Shown here piece after piece: positions 36,312-45,464 of a stretch of DNA of 64,000 nucleotides (position 1 is the stretch's first letter; the number at the start of each line of letters is the position of its first letter). Source of the DNA: Cyanobium sp. FGCU6. GTDB lineage: Bacteria; Cyanobacteriota; Cyanobacteriia; PCC-6307; Cyanobiaceae. The stretch lies in contig JANWUR010000007.1 of assembly GCA_024958655.1 (NCBI GenBank), positions 62,001 through 126,000 on the forward strand, read 5' to 3'. The notes under the pieces are model-generated. The model was not told the DNA's origin, did no database searches, and worked only from the letters and a program-made list of their open reading frames with translations. A program made the position numbers and the translations under genes.

Positions 36312-37039
36312 TTGGCTCCGCTGGAATCGGCAACGCCGGCGTCGCGACGTGCCTCCACACGGTCGAGCAGGGTGCGGAACTGATGCAGGGAGAGTTCTAG
36401 TTCGTCTATGGGATCGAGGGGTTGGCCCGCGACAGGCGGCGGACGTTCCGGCCAGAGTTCTGCCGCGAGCGCCGATCTTTCGATGGCAGTGGCAGCCTGA
36501 TGGGCCCGGGAGAAGGCGTCTTCGAATAGTTTCAACGCCTTGGGATCACGGTTTTTCTGGGCCCGGAGCCCCTTCTGCAGACTGTGGAGGGCCTGATGCG
36601 GCTGGTTCAGCAGCAGCTGTAGCTCCCCCGTATCCAGCCAGGCCCATGGGAAGTCAGGCGCCAGGTCACAGCATTTCAGGCTCGCTTGCAGGGCGTCCTC
36701 AAGGCGATGCACATTTCGGTAGCAACGGGCCAGCAGATGATGGGCGAAGGGAAAATCGGGCTGGATCTCCGTCGCCCGTCTCAGCCACTGGTGGGCCTCG
36801 CCTGGCTGTCCAAGTTCCATGGCAGCTTTTCCCAGCATGTAGCGGAGGTAGCCGTCGAGCTGAGACCCAGCTTCGACTGATCGCAACTGAGGCACGAAAA
36901 GGTCATGGAGTTCCTGCCAGGCTTCCTCCGCTTCCAACTGAACGCCGAGCTCCTCAAGAAAACGGGGGTCGCCCGGCATCAGACGAATCCCTGCCAGCAG
37001 GGTGGCCTTCTGCATGGTGGAGGAAGAATCAGCAATCAT
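36281..37039 (-). CDS. TPR-repeat protein
   Basis: A 252-residue TPR protein: QPGEAHQWLRRATEIQPDFP, RLEDALQASLKCCDLAPDFP and QPHQALHSLQKGLRAQKNRD are successive repeats (about residues 77-180). No signal peptide or membrane segment. Its ATG overlaps the stop of the upstream coiled-coil gene (ATGA), so the two are coupled. Codon use is less GC-rich than in the left part of the window. Role unknown; context is glycan biosynthesis. Confidence 0.78.
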   Translation of the reverse strand: MIADSSSTMQKATLLAGIRLMPGDPRFLEELGVQLEAEEAWQELHDLFVPQLRSVEAGSQLDGYLRYMLGKAAMELGQPGEAHQWLRRATEIQPDFPFAHHLLARCYRNVHRLEDALQASLKCCDLAPDFPWAWLDTGELQLLLNQPHQALHSLQKGLRAQKNRDPKALKLFEDAFSRAHQAATAIERSALAAELWPERPPPVAGQPLDPIDELELSLHQFRTLLDRVEARRDAGVADSSGANQFGTKLSSS

Positions 37040-38100
37040 AACTCAGCAACATCCAGCAAAAGAAATTCAGCACGGCGCATTTCACGTTGTACCTCCTGAC
37101 AGATCCAGCGATAGCGATGATGCCGAAGGTAATACTGTTCAAGCTCATCTTGAATCTGCTGAAACTGCTGATCATGCAGCGAGCGGGATTGGCGAAGTGT
37201 CTCAACTTCACTCTGGGCTTCGCTGAGTTGCCCGCGTACCTTCTCGAACTCTGCCGTGGTAGCGGCAAGCCGGCGCTCCAACAGCTTCAGACTCTGATGA
37301 TGCTCTGACAGCCGAAGGCGGTTGCTGGCCATCCGTTTGCGGCGAACTGCATCATCTCTCCGGAGACATTGCAGTCTTTGCCGATGACGATCGATCAGGT
37401 TGAGGAGTTTGCCTATCCTCCTGATGGCGGCCTTGAGCCCTAGACGTGTGTTCATGAGATCCAGCGCGGGATGATGCCAATCCTCCAGCAGACGATCTGG
37501 AGTGGCTCTGGAAATTGCCCGCCGCAAGCGGCTGATGTAGTCGTTGTCAAGCTGACCACCGAGAAGGTCTGCCTTCAGCTCAAGGTTAAGATAGGCCTCG
37601 TGCAGATCCGGCCGTGCGTCGAGCACGGCCAGGGTGAGCAGGGCAGCTAGTGGTTCTGGATTAGGCAGTGGGCCAGCTGCGGTGGAGATTGTTCCCCCCG
37701 AGAGCCATGACTGGAGATCAGGATCAGAAAGACCCGGAAGTCTGGAAAGGGCCACGGGCCGCAGGCCTCGGTCGGCATGGCGCAGCCGCTGCCGCAGGGT
37801 CAGATCCAAGGCCCCCACCGTGGCGTGGGGAGAAGGAGTGCCAAGAAGGACGTGAGGCGCATCGTAGAGCAGTAAAACCGGCTCTTCGGCTCCATTGCGT
37901 TGGAGGGCAGGTGCCAGGCCCGCGGTCCGCAGTCGCTGGGCCAGGGCCGGATCAACGGGAAATGGTGCAGCCCAGTAACGCATGTCAGCCTGGCTCTTCC
38001 CTTCCAGATTAGGATGCAGACAAACCTCCAGTGCCCATCCACGAATCTCGAGGTCGATGCCGATGGTGTATTCGTTGTGATCTCTCAGCCAAAGCAACAA
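37036..38100 (-). CDS. Coiled-coil protein of unknown function
   Basis: A 354-residue protein. The N-terminal part (residues 1-130) is globular (YTIGIDLEIRGWALEVCLHP; EEPVLLLYDAPHVLLGTPSP); residues 225-345 are predominantly coiled coil (LKLLERRLAATTAEFEKVRG; EAQSEVETLRQSRSLHDQQF). The start is doubtful: a stop lies 5 bp upstream and only TTG codons are available at 38100/38103, the first ATG being at residue 40. The gene may use a TTG start or be a 5'-truncated remnant. It is translationally coupled to the TPR gene and divergent from the methyltransferase fusion, whose start is about 33 bp away. Confidence 0.55.
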   Translation of the reverse strand: MLLWLRDHNEYTIGIDLEIRGWALEVCLHPNLEGKSQADMRYWAAPFPVDPALAQRLRTAGLAPALQRNGAEEPVLLLYDAPHVLLGTPSPHATVGALDLTLRQRLRHADRGLRPVALSRLPGLSDPDLQSWLSGGTISTAAGPLPNPEPLAALLTLAVLDARPDLHEAYLNLELKADLLGGQLDNDYISRLRRAISRATPDRLLEDWHHPALDLMNTRLGLKAAIRRIGKLLNLIDRHRQRLQCLRRDDAVRRKRMASNRLRLSEHHQSLKLLERRLAATTAEFEKVRGQLSEAQSEVETLRQSRSLHDQQFQQIQDELEQYYLRHHRYRWICQEVQREMRRAEFLLLDVAEL

Positions 38101-38133
38101 GCACTACAGGATCGTTCCCTCCCCACCCCCGGT

Positions 38134-40206
38134 ATGGAGGCATCCCATCCGGAGCATGCTCCCGACATTGGCTTCGAGGTGATGGTCGGACTTCCTTCCG
38201 TGGTGTCGTTTGTGGGAAGCGAGTTACCGATGTTGTTGATCGATGCCGATCTTGAGCGAATTGTGGAGACTCGCACTCACCTTGAGCAGGCAGAGCATGG
38301 GCGACAAGTCCAATGGCGAGAGGCGGTTATCGGTGCGCCGGAAAAAGGAGAGGTGGAGTGGTTCCGCTTCAACGATGAACGGCTTGATGGCCCTTGGCAT
38401 CAAGACTTCTGGCAGCGGTACTTCGTCAATGCCCAGGTCACAGGCTGCTCCCAGCGACTGCCCGTGAGCCTGGCAGGGCTGCTTGAAGAATGGAATGATC
38501 CCAGATTCTTGACAGGTCTTCAGCGAGGGGCTCTGACCATTCGTCAGGGCAACCCGATGGATGTGATCGCATCCTGCGAACTCTGGCTCGATCGCTTCGA
38601 GTGCATTCGGGTCCAGCTGCCGGTCAGAGAGGCGGTGGCCTCCACAGAGCTTGATGCCTGGCTCGTACCCAGGGGATATCTCCGCCATCCACGACTTGAT
38701 CTGCAATGGAAACGCCATCCCTTGAAGGCTGCAGAGTATGTCTTGGTACGGAGCCGTCAACGTTGTGAAGACTTTGAGGACTTGCTTGCCGAGAGCGCTG
38801 TCAGACGACTGCTGGCCGAAGAAAGCATCAAGGATCTCAAGAGTCAACTTGCTGAATTTGAACAGCGAAATCAGTGCCTCCTTGCTGAGAACGAAGCACT
38901 TCAGACCGAATGCGCTCAGCGGGGATCGAGAATCAACGATTTAACTCAGCTAGTGCAGCAGGTGAAGAATCACGTGTTGCAAGCCAACACAAGATTGGCC
39001 CAGTCCGAGACCGTAAAGGAAGAGCTTGCTCAACGGAACGAGAATCTACAATTAGAACGCCATGAAGTGATTGCTCAGAAGGAGCAGCTTCTCCAGATTT
39101 ATCACCAGCTCACTATTGAACATCATCGCCTCGCAGACCGCTATGCCCAACAGCGTGCGGAACTTGAAGAGATTCGACAGTTACGAAATGAACTAGCTTA
39201 TCACTACCAACTCATGGCGGTCGAGAGAGCCAACCTGAATATTTTGCATCACGAGAGACAGAAAGAGCTGGCGCATCTCAAAACAGTTTGTTTACAAAAA
39301 GATAACCAAATTAGTGTGTTGTCAGCAGCAAGTGACTTGCTGATTGAAGAGAGAGACAAGATGTTCCTCACATTGTGCGAGCAATCAGAAGAAGCATCTC
39401 CTGATTTAGCCGTTGAGAGTATAGAAGATGTCCGACCCTCCATCCGTCAGCTGTTTCTATCTGGCCGCAACCACAGTTCGGACAAATGGGAATCCTATCT
39501 CAGTCTCTATGAGAAACTGCTTAGTCCATACCTGGGCAAGGAGGTGAGACTTCTAGAGGTAGGGGTACAGAATGGCGGATCATTAGAGTGCTGGGCTGAC
39601 TATCTCGGCCCCAATGCTGTGGTTATAGGGGTCGACATAAATCCCTGCTGTGGCCTGATTGAATTCAAAACACCGCGCATTCGTTGTTATGTAGGCGATG
39701 CAACCTCCCGAAACTGGCTAGAAGAGGTTGTTAAGAAGCACGGGCCTTTTGACATTATTATAGACGATGGCTCCCACATGCAAGAAGATATTATATCAGC
39801 TTTCCAAATTCTCTGCCCACATCTTGCCAAGGGTGGGGTGTATGTCGTTGAAGATCTCCATTGCAGCTATTTCACCTCTCACGGTGGTGGAAAGCCGGGC
39901 AGTTCCCCTACTGCCATGAACTATTTTCAGGCACTTACCGACATGTTGAACTATGAGCACTGGGCTGAGCGCGGTGCGATCTCTGTAGAGATGATGTTGC
40001 CTGTGATCGGCGAGGTGGAAGCTAATCAGTTGTTGATGAAGAGCTTTTTACAGCTCGAGTCGATTGAATTCCATAATTCTCTCGTTGCACTCCGGCGCCG
40101 CCCCTACGGCATTAACAACCTAGGAACGCGCATTGTTAGCAGTGGAGAGGCACGCATCAGCAAAGAGCCATCTTCTTTACGAGGCAGTCGACTATTACGA
40201 ACATAG
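38134..40206 (+). CDS. FkbM-like/coiled-coil/class I SAM methyltransferase fusion
   Basis: A 690-residue protein in three parts. Residues 1-205 resemble a degenerate FkbM-type methyltransferase (FEVMVGLPSVVSFVGSELPM; no intact SAM loop). Residues 215-440 are a long coiled coil (LAEFEQRNQCLLAENEALQT and following). Residues 455-660 form a class I SAM methyltransferase of the MycE/cephalosporin-hydroxylase-like type, with LLEVGVQNGGS from 473, IGVDINP, and DIIIDDGSHMQEDIISAF as the metal/acid motif. It probably methylates a sugar hydroxyl in a surface glycan. Base composition becomes clearly AT-richer from about 38.8 kb, suggesting the C-terminal half came from elsewhere. The start is uncertain (GTG at 38086 also possible). 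Confidence 0.82.
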   Translation: MEASHPEHAPDIGFEVMVGLPSVVSFVGSELPMLLIDADLERIVETRTHLEQAEHGRQVQWREAVIGAPEKGEVEWFRFNDERLDGPWHQDFWQRYFVNAQVTGCSQRLPVSLAGLLEEWNDPRFLTGLQRGALTIRQGNPMDVIASCELWLDRFECIRVQLPVREAVASTELDAWLVPRGYLRHPRLDLQWKRHPLKAAEYVLVRSRQRCEDFEDLLAESAVRRLLAEESIKDLKSQLAEFEQRNQCLLAENEALQTECAQRGSRINDLTQLVQQVKNHVLQANTRLAQSETVKEELAQRNENLQLERHEVIAQKEQLLQIYHQLTIEHHRLADRYAQQRAELEEIRQLRNELAYHYQLMAVERANLNILHHERQKELAHLKTVCLQKDNQISVLSAASDLLIEERDKMFLTLCEQSEEASPDLAVESIEDVRPSIRQLFLSGRNHSSDKWESYLSLYEKLLSPYLGKEVRLLEVGVQNGGSLECWADYLGPNAVVIGVDINPCCGLIEFKTPRIRCYVGDATSRNWLEEVVKKHGPFDIIIDDGSHMQEDIISAFQILCPHLAKGGVYVVEDLHCSYFTSHGGGKPGSSPTAMNYFQALTDMLNYEHWAERGAISVEMMLPVIGEVEANQLLMKSFLQLESIEFHNSLVALRRRPYGINNLGTRIVSSGEARISKEPSSLRGSRLLRT

Positions 40207-40259
40207 AATCTTGTCCTTCGCCAAATGTATGGGGAAAGGGCGACTCAAATTTATTTGCG

Positions 40260-41126
40260 TCAGGCCTTTTGGAGAACCGCAAAAAATTCATGCGATCCGT
40301 ATATTGTCGGATAGATTTTGGTACTGAATGAAGTTGTGAAATAGCCGAGTCTAGTCAGATCAGTGAGAATTGCCTCGAATGACATCGGGGTGAATCGCCA
40401 GGCATGAACATCAATAGAGTCATCAGCTCTGAAGCGTGAAATCGCTTCTGTTACAAGTTGTAGTTCCTTGTGCTCCATGGTATGGTCACCTTCCCAGTGG
40501 CGCTTCCAGTCATTGTGTCCAGTTGAATAGACCTCATCGATGACAGAAGTGAGTGTATGCTTTGTGCGCTGGTGAACAAACGCATCAACCACTTCAGAGA
40601 CTCGTGTGGGTGGCAATGGTTGGTCGAACACGAAACGCTTGTCTGGAATCACAAGGAGATAGCGACCTCTTGGCTGGAGCAGATCCATCACTTGATTGAG
40701 ATGGCGCACTAGACACGGTGGATGTCCTATCACATGACACGACACTGCTACATCATGCTGATGCCGTGGTATGACTTCAAGATTGCCGCTGGGATCGACA
40801 TAGCGGATGAATGGAATCCTATGAGCAGGCATTCGATGTTTAATGGCTTTTTCGATGAGTTGTCTCTTGTCAAGCAGATCAAAATGATCGACATACGGCA
40901 GGTTTTCGGTGATAGGCATAGCAAAGGCTCCGATTTCAAGAACCCTAGACGATTCGGGAATGGTTCCGATCAGCCCTTCTCTTGAGATGATATCGCAACA
41001 AACACGTCCTTCATGGTAGCCATATTCACGATAATGATGGAGAAGCTGAAGGTCTCCATTAAGCTCTACTAGATCATTATTCAGTTCCTTATACAGAGAG
41101 GGTATGAAGGCAATCTCAATGGACAT
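40260..41126 (-). CDS. SAM-dependent methyltransferase
   Basis: A 288-residue protein. The N-terminus carries an LNGDLQLLHHYREYGYHEGR block, common in front of glycan enzymes. The methyltransferase core follows: SRVLEIGAFAMPITE (motif I), DLLDKRQLIEKA, HDVAVSCHVIGHPPCL, LLQPRGRYLLVIPDKR. The C-terminal section is unassigned. AT-rich relative to the window ends. Leftward, 134 bp downstream of the GT4-like gene. The acceptor is probably a sugar or glycan, inferred from the neighbours. Confidence 0.82.
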   Translation of the reverse strand: MSIEIAFIPSLYKELNNDLVELNGDLQLLHHYREYGYHEGRVCCDIISREGLIGTIPESSRVLEIGAFAMPITENLPYVDHFDLLDKRQLIEKAIKHRMPAHRIPFIRYVDPSGNLEVIPRHQHDVAVSCHVIGHPPCLVRHLNQVMDLLQPRGRYLLVIPDKRFVFDQPLPPTRVSEVVDAFVHQRTKHTLTSVIDEVYSTGHNDWKRHWEGDHTMEHKELQLVTEAISRFRADDSIDVHAWRFTPMSFEAILTDLTRLGYFTTSFSTKIYPTIYGSHEFFAVLQKA

Positions 41127-41260
41127 GGAGGATTAGTTTTAAGACAGTGGTTGAGTCTGGGATTAGCGACCCTTTATTAGACTCCCGCGATGCAGCATTA
41201 GGTTCAGAAGGCGGTTTCTGCTGTGTTGGTACGCAGGGAAGCAGGAAGAACAGAAAACCA

Positions 41261-42322
41261 TCAGCTCCGGATATCACGCTGGTTGTAGCTGTGGGCAATC
41301 GAATGAATAATCTCAATTAGTGTAGAAGTAATGGCCTTATCACTGGGGGCCAAAGCTGCAAGATGAGCAGCTGCCTCAGCTGATACTTCGGCGCAACGCC
41401 GATCCGACTGCAGAAGTTTCAGGTATTGAATCCATTCTTTAGGATTTTCAGATACGAGAAATCCCGTTCGCCCATGAACGATCGTTCGCTGATATTGAGG
41501 ACAAGATGAGGCGATGACAGGCAGTCCGAGATAGGCATAGTCGAATATCTTGATCTCTGACTTGCTCCTGTTCAATGGATCATCTAGACGGAGTGGCGCT
41601 AAGCCACATCGATACCCCTCTAGACTCGCTAAACGATCCAGAAAGGTGTCGACACAAGGATGGAGCAGATTTATGGTTGTATACCAATGACTATCTGAGG
41701 AAACGATTCCTGCCACCACAAGTTGTAGACCTGAAAACCACGGGCTGCTTGAGTCAAAGAGAGGCTGCAAGGTATGCAACTCGTGAATATGGGAAGCCGT
41801 ACCGAAGTAGAGAACACGTGTAGCGCCATGAAAGGCTGCTTCGGGAAGTGCCCGTATGCGTGGGAGGAGTACACGGTTGGGAATCACGTAACGAGCGTTC
41901 CCTCCCCGTGGGAGTGCCTGGGCAAGCTCTGGCGTTGACACGATCACCGCATCCGCTTTTTTAACGAGCAGTGCCAGTGCTTCAAGTCGAGGATGTATGC
42001 GTTGGTAGTCAACATGTTCAGGAGGAATCGCCAAAAGATCGTCATCTAGATCAAGGATCACCGGAATCGGTGCCGGGGCTTTTTGCACTGTATGGAGTAA
42101 GTATTTCACCTCCTCTATGGATGGGATGGCAAGACGGTTGACAAAAATCACATCATAATGAAGTGGATCGAGTCCTCTTACCTCATAGAAATAGCGGATC
42201 TTTGCCCCCGAGTGCACTGCCAGTTGTTTGAGATAATAATCTGTCCTAATGCTTGAACATGGACTTAATAGGCCTCCGCTTCCTATGAGTTCTGGCAGGT
42301 AAGCGATGCGCAAATCCTTCAT
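41261..42322 (-). CDS. GT4-like glycosyltransferase
   Basis: A 353-residue GT-B-type protein. LRIAYLPELIGSGGLLSPCS is the N-terminal acceptor-domain start; KADAVIVSTPELAQALPRGG and KIFDYAYLGLPVIASSCPQY are the typical linker and donor-site blocks (E-x7 region here is EIKIFDYAYLG), followed by VHGRTGFLVSENPKEW. It overlaps the upstream GT2-GT4 fusion by 4 bp (ATGA), so both should be co-translated. AT-rich island gene. Confidence 0.85.
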   Translation of the reverse strand: MKDLRIAYLPELIGSGGLLSPCSSIRTDYYLKQLAVHSGAKIRYFYEVRGLDPLHYDVIFVNRLAIPSIEEVKYLLHTVQKAPAPIPVILDLDDDLLAIPPEHVDYQRIHPRLEALALLVKKADAVIVSTPELAQALPRGGNARYVIPNRVLLPRIRALPEAAFHGATRVLYFGTASHIHELHTLQPLFDSSSPWFSGLQLVVAGIVSSDSHWYTTINLLHPCVDTFLDRLASLEGYRCGLAPLRLDDPLNRSKSEIKIFDYAYLGLPVIASSCPQYQRTIVHGRTGFLVSENPKEWIQYLKLLQSDRRCAEVSAEAAAHLAALAPSDKAITSTLIEIIHSIAHSYNQRDIRS

Positions 42323-44784
42323 GAGCGGAAACGCACCAACAGCGGGTCGGAAGTCGTTCCGCCCATGCTTCTGTGTGGAGTGCTTGATGCATCAAAGTTA
42401 CGGGACATTAAATCCATCAGAAGAGAGGCTATGTGTTCAACTGAATCGGAAAGTCGATATAATGTACATCCTGATATGTCACGCATACGTTCGGAAAAGG
42501 CACCGACATTCGCCGCGAGCAAGGGATATCCACTTTGCAGTGCAGTTGAAAGAGTATAGGAATATGTCTCTGGCCAGCGAGCTGGGAAGAAGATGACATC
42601 GGGATTAATTTGCTCAATTAGCGCTAATAAATCATTGTCTTTGTATGCGCCAACAATACTGACGTGCTTCTGCATTGCTAGGAATGATGCCCCTTCAACT
42701 GTGCCAATGATGACGATCTCAGCGCCGTGCAGTGCAAGCAGTTTGCTTATGCTTTCCACTAAGTGCAAGCCCTTATGCGGGGTCAGTCGTCCAATCACGA
42801 CAGTCCGACTTACAGTATCCTTTGCAGACTTGTCAAGCCGCTTGATCTGGTTGCGAATCCGTTCGCGCAGGATTCTCTCTTGATCTTCATGGGGAACCAC
42901 CAGCGGGTCTAGGCCAGCGTGAACCAGGCGAAGAAGATCCGCTGTGTTGCGTGATGGCGCAATTAATTGCTGAGCTCCGTAGAGCAGCCACTGGTGTTGA
43001 TGGCGCCAAGATGTGATATCTGTCGTTTCACCTGCACTTTGCAAGCACTGATTGCAACTTGATGTATCGGGAAGTCCACAAAAGACATTTTGCTCATCCC
43101 TAGGTTGAATCCTAGGGCATATGGACGCGAAGTCGTGTACGAAGAACTTAAACGAAAGCTGTAATGAACGCAGGATCGCAAACAGCAGCTGCATGTCATA
43201 CCCCACAGTGCTGTGGATCTCCACCGCATGGATGGGGAAAAGGTCACGGATCGCATCTGCGATCGCATGGGGTCCTTCCACTTCTAGTGCGATGGCGATC
43301 CTGATTCCACGATGCATAAAAATCACATCGCAGAAATGAGCCACTCTTGTCGGTTGCAGGAGAAGCAAGAATTCTCCATTGCTGAGAGCCTTGGCACGAT
43401 CATCCAGATAACGATCAATCCCACCACCGAGGGCATGAGTGATCACAAGAATACCTTGGAAATCCTGCTGAGACAGAACCCATAGCGTTATTACAAGTCT
43501 GTGGTGCGCCAAAGGATCATGTTGGCAGAACCGACCCACATCCTTACTGTAATCAGGATGCAACTGGTTGATTAATTGAGTGGAAGCCAAGATTCTCCGC
43601 CATTTCTCGTTGCCAAAGCTGGCACCACTATAATGCCATACGAAGACGTCAGTTGCGAGTACATGGACGAATCCTCTCGCTTTTGCTTGTTGGCAGTAAT
43701 GAACTTCTTCTCCATATCCCTTCCCGAACAATCTTGAATCGAACAAGGGCCCTTCAGGTATGGTCTTGTGATTGATCAGCATGCAGAAACCCACCCCTGT
43801 AGGCACCTGCAAGGGAGCCTCATGAAGCGCAAAGATATGCTGGCAATCCCAAGCTGCTTCATCTAGAGACTCCGCATCTTCGCTGTTGAATAATGCAAAC
43901 TCTTCTCCGATGCAGGGAACCGTCGCAATTGTTGCATTATTGCTCAAGGGGGTTACAGTTGCTACTGACAGTTCTGCATCTAGGTACCTTGCCAGCCTAG
44001 GAAGAAGACCTTCAGGGCAGATCGTATCTGAGTTGAGGATAAAGAGGTCTTCACTCTTTTCCCGGTATTGATTCGCGAGATTGATTGAATCGGTAAAGCC
44101 TAAATTGCTTGAATTCACAAAAAGCTCAAATCCATACCTGTCTCTAGCTTGCTTCAGGTAGTCGGATAGCTCCTGTTCAGGGCAAGCATCGTCAATGATA
44201 AGGACCCGTGTCTTTGTTGGCAGAAATGATTCATAGAGTGACTGTATGCAGGCACGCGTCTTGGCAAGGTCTCTGTAAATCGGAACCACCACTAAAATAT
44301 CTCTCTTTGTTTTTTGGTTCCGACGTTCAAATTTAGGATTGGCAACACCCCGTCCCTTCGCAATCTTTTGCTGCATCCAGCTGGGAATAACTAGAACATC
44401 TTGGCTTGTACGCAGACCCTTGCTATACCCAAATCTTAGATAGTGTGCTAGGGCGCCTTGTGCAGAGTTGCCTAGTAAGCTTGCATATGTTTCGCGGTAG
44501 AAGCTGCTATCAAAATAGGGCGAGGTCTGAATCGTATCAAGGAGGCTCTGCCTAACGAGTATATCCAGATTGCTCAGCTGGCTTACAGGATAATGATCAC
44601 GTACGAATGAGAATTGAAGAAAAGGGTTAGGATCTCTGCCCTCCCAGATGCCATGCTTGAGAAAGTGCAAAAAGCAGGGAAGTGCGATTGGAATATCAGG
44701 ATGATGGTCCCTGTAGAATTTTTCGCTGAATAACTGCCGAAGACTGCCTGCTTCTAGGGATAATGACCGCGAAAGCTCTTTCAT
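42319..44784 (-). CDS. GT2-GT4 two-domain glycosyltransferase
   Basis: An 821-residue protein, beginning MKELSRSLSLEAG. Residues 20-125 hold two 'FYR..P......HFLKHGIWEGRDPNP'-type repeats found in front of many glycosyltransferases. The GT2 domain (about 160-440) has DILVVVPIYRDLAKTRACIQ and LFILNSDTICPEGLLPRL; the GT4-type domain (about 480-815) has TVVIGRLTPHKGLHLVESIS. Such fusions assemble repeat units of extracellular polysaccharide. The frame is open beyond 44784 but runs opposite the IS1595 transposase, so the ATG at 44784 is used; the original N-terminus or promoter may have been displaced by the insertion. Confidence 0.83.
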   Translation of the reverse strand: MKELSRSLSLEAGSLRQLFSEKFYRDHHPDIPIALPCFLHFLKHGIWEGRDPNPFLQFSFVRDHYPVSQLSNLDILVRQSLLDTIQTSPYFDSSFYRETYASLLGNSAQGALAHYLRFGYSKGLRTSQDVLVIPSWMQQKIAKGRGVANPKFERRNQKTKRDILVVVPIYRDLAKTRACIQSLYESFLPTKTRVLIIDDACPEQELSDYLKQARDRYGFELFVNSSNLGFTDSINLANQYREKSEDLFILNSDTICPEGLLPRLARYLDAELSVATVTPLSNNATIATVPCIGEEFALFNSEDAESLDEAAWDCQHIFALHEAPLQVPTGVGFCMLINHKTIPEGPLFDSRLFGKGYGEEVHYCQQAKARGFVHVLATDVFVWHYSGASFGNEKWRRILASTQLINQLHPDYSKDVGRFCQHDPLAHHRLVITLWVLSQQDFQGILVITHALGGGIDRYLDDRAKALSNGEFLLLLQPTRVAHFCDVIFMHRGIRIAIALEVEGPHAIADAIRDLFPIHAVEIHSTVGYDMQLLFAILRSLQLSFKFFVHDFASICPRIQPRDEQNVFCGLPDTSSCNQCLQSAGETTDITSWRHQHQWLLYGAQQLIAPSRNTADLLRLVHAGLDPLVVPHEDQERILRERIRNQIKRLDKSAKDTVSRTVVIGRLTPHKGLHLVESISKLLALHGAEIVIIGTVEGASFLAMQKHVSIVGAYKDNDLLALIEQINPDVIFFPARWPETYSYTLSTALQSGYPLLAANVGAFSERMRDISGCTLYRLSDSVEHIASLLMDLMSRNFDASSTPHRSMGGTTSDPLLVRFRS

Positions 44785-44937
44785 TGATAGACTGGCCTCC
44801 TTCCTTAATGTATCATGCCTCGCGGCGGAGGCTGGCTGATGAATGTAGCTCGGTTGGTCTTTTGCTTCTTGATTACCCAGCTCGCTCCGCGATCGCTGAA
44901 CCAACGGATAGACTGGTACGCAGATACCAGTCAAGAC

Positions 44938-45378
44938 ATGGTCCGCAACGCAATCCAATTCCAAAAAGGCCTTTCCTTGCGTGAGTTCCTGCGGCGCTAC
45001 GGCACTGAGGAGCAATGTGAGGCGGCTTTGGAGAAGATGCGTTGCCCTGGTGGGTTCCGCTACCCACGCCGCGATGGTCATGAGCATGGGCTCGTTTACG
45101 GCCGGCGACTCAAGCGCTATCAGTGCCGCACCTGCGGCCATCAAGCCATCCTTACGGCCGGCACGATCATGCAGGTTACCAAGTTACCGCTCACCACTTG
45201 GTTCCAGGCTTTCTACCTAATCGGACAAGCCAAAAACGGCATCTCTTCTCTCGTGTTCAGCCGCCATCTGGACGTGAAGTACGACACGGCTTGGTTGTTG
45301 CACAACAAGATTCTGAGGGCCATGGCTGATCGGGAGGATGCCTACCTGCTGCAGGGAAAGATCCAGATCGCCGGGTAG
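44938..45378 (+). pseudogene. IS1595-family transposase, truncated
   Basis: Only the N-terminal 146 residues of an IS1595-type transposase remain. It begins MVRNAIQFQKGLSLREFLRR and has an ISXO2-like zinc-ribbon remnant (CPGGFRYPRRDGHEHG, YQCRTCGHQA; the first pair is no longer CxxC), then TIMQVTKLPLTTWFQAFYLI and SSLVFSRHLDVKYDTAWLL. It breaks off after LLQGKIQI, where the catalytic DDE domain should begin, at the 3' end of the group II intron. Full members have about 300 residues. An in-frame ATG at 44815 exists, but homology begins at 44938. Confidence 0.85.
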
Positions 45379-45409
45379 CCCCGGGGAACTTCCCCCCGAG
45401 GCCCCCACA

Positions 45410-45443
45410 GATCCGTACGTGACACTCTCGCGTCATACGGCTC
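45410..45443 (-). ncRNA. Group II intron domain V
   Basis: A 34-nt hairpin, GAGCCGTATGACGCGAGA on the 5' side closed by a GAGA tetraloop, with GTGTCACGTACGGATC on the 3' side. The catalytic AGC triad is present. The conserved G-U wobble opposite the triad G reads G-A here, which may reduce activity. Confidence 0.88.
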
Positions 45444-45464
45444 CTGTCATCCAGCCGCAGCCCG

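Noticed and set aside
44785-45144. N-terminal 120-codon extension of the GT2-GT4 gene
   Set aside because: It is antisense to the IS1595 transposase, which has recognisable motifs; the extension has none.
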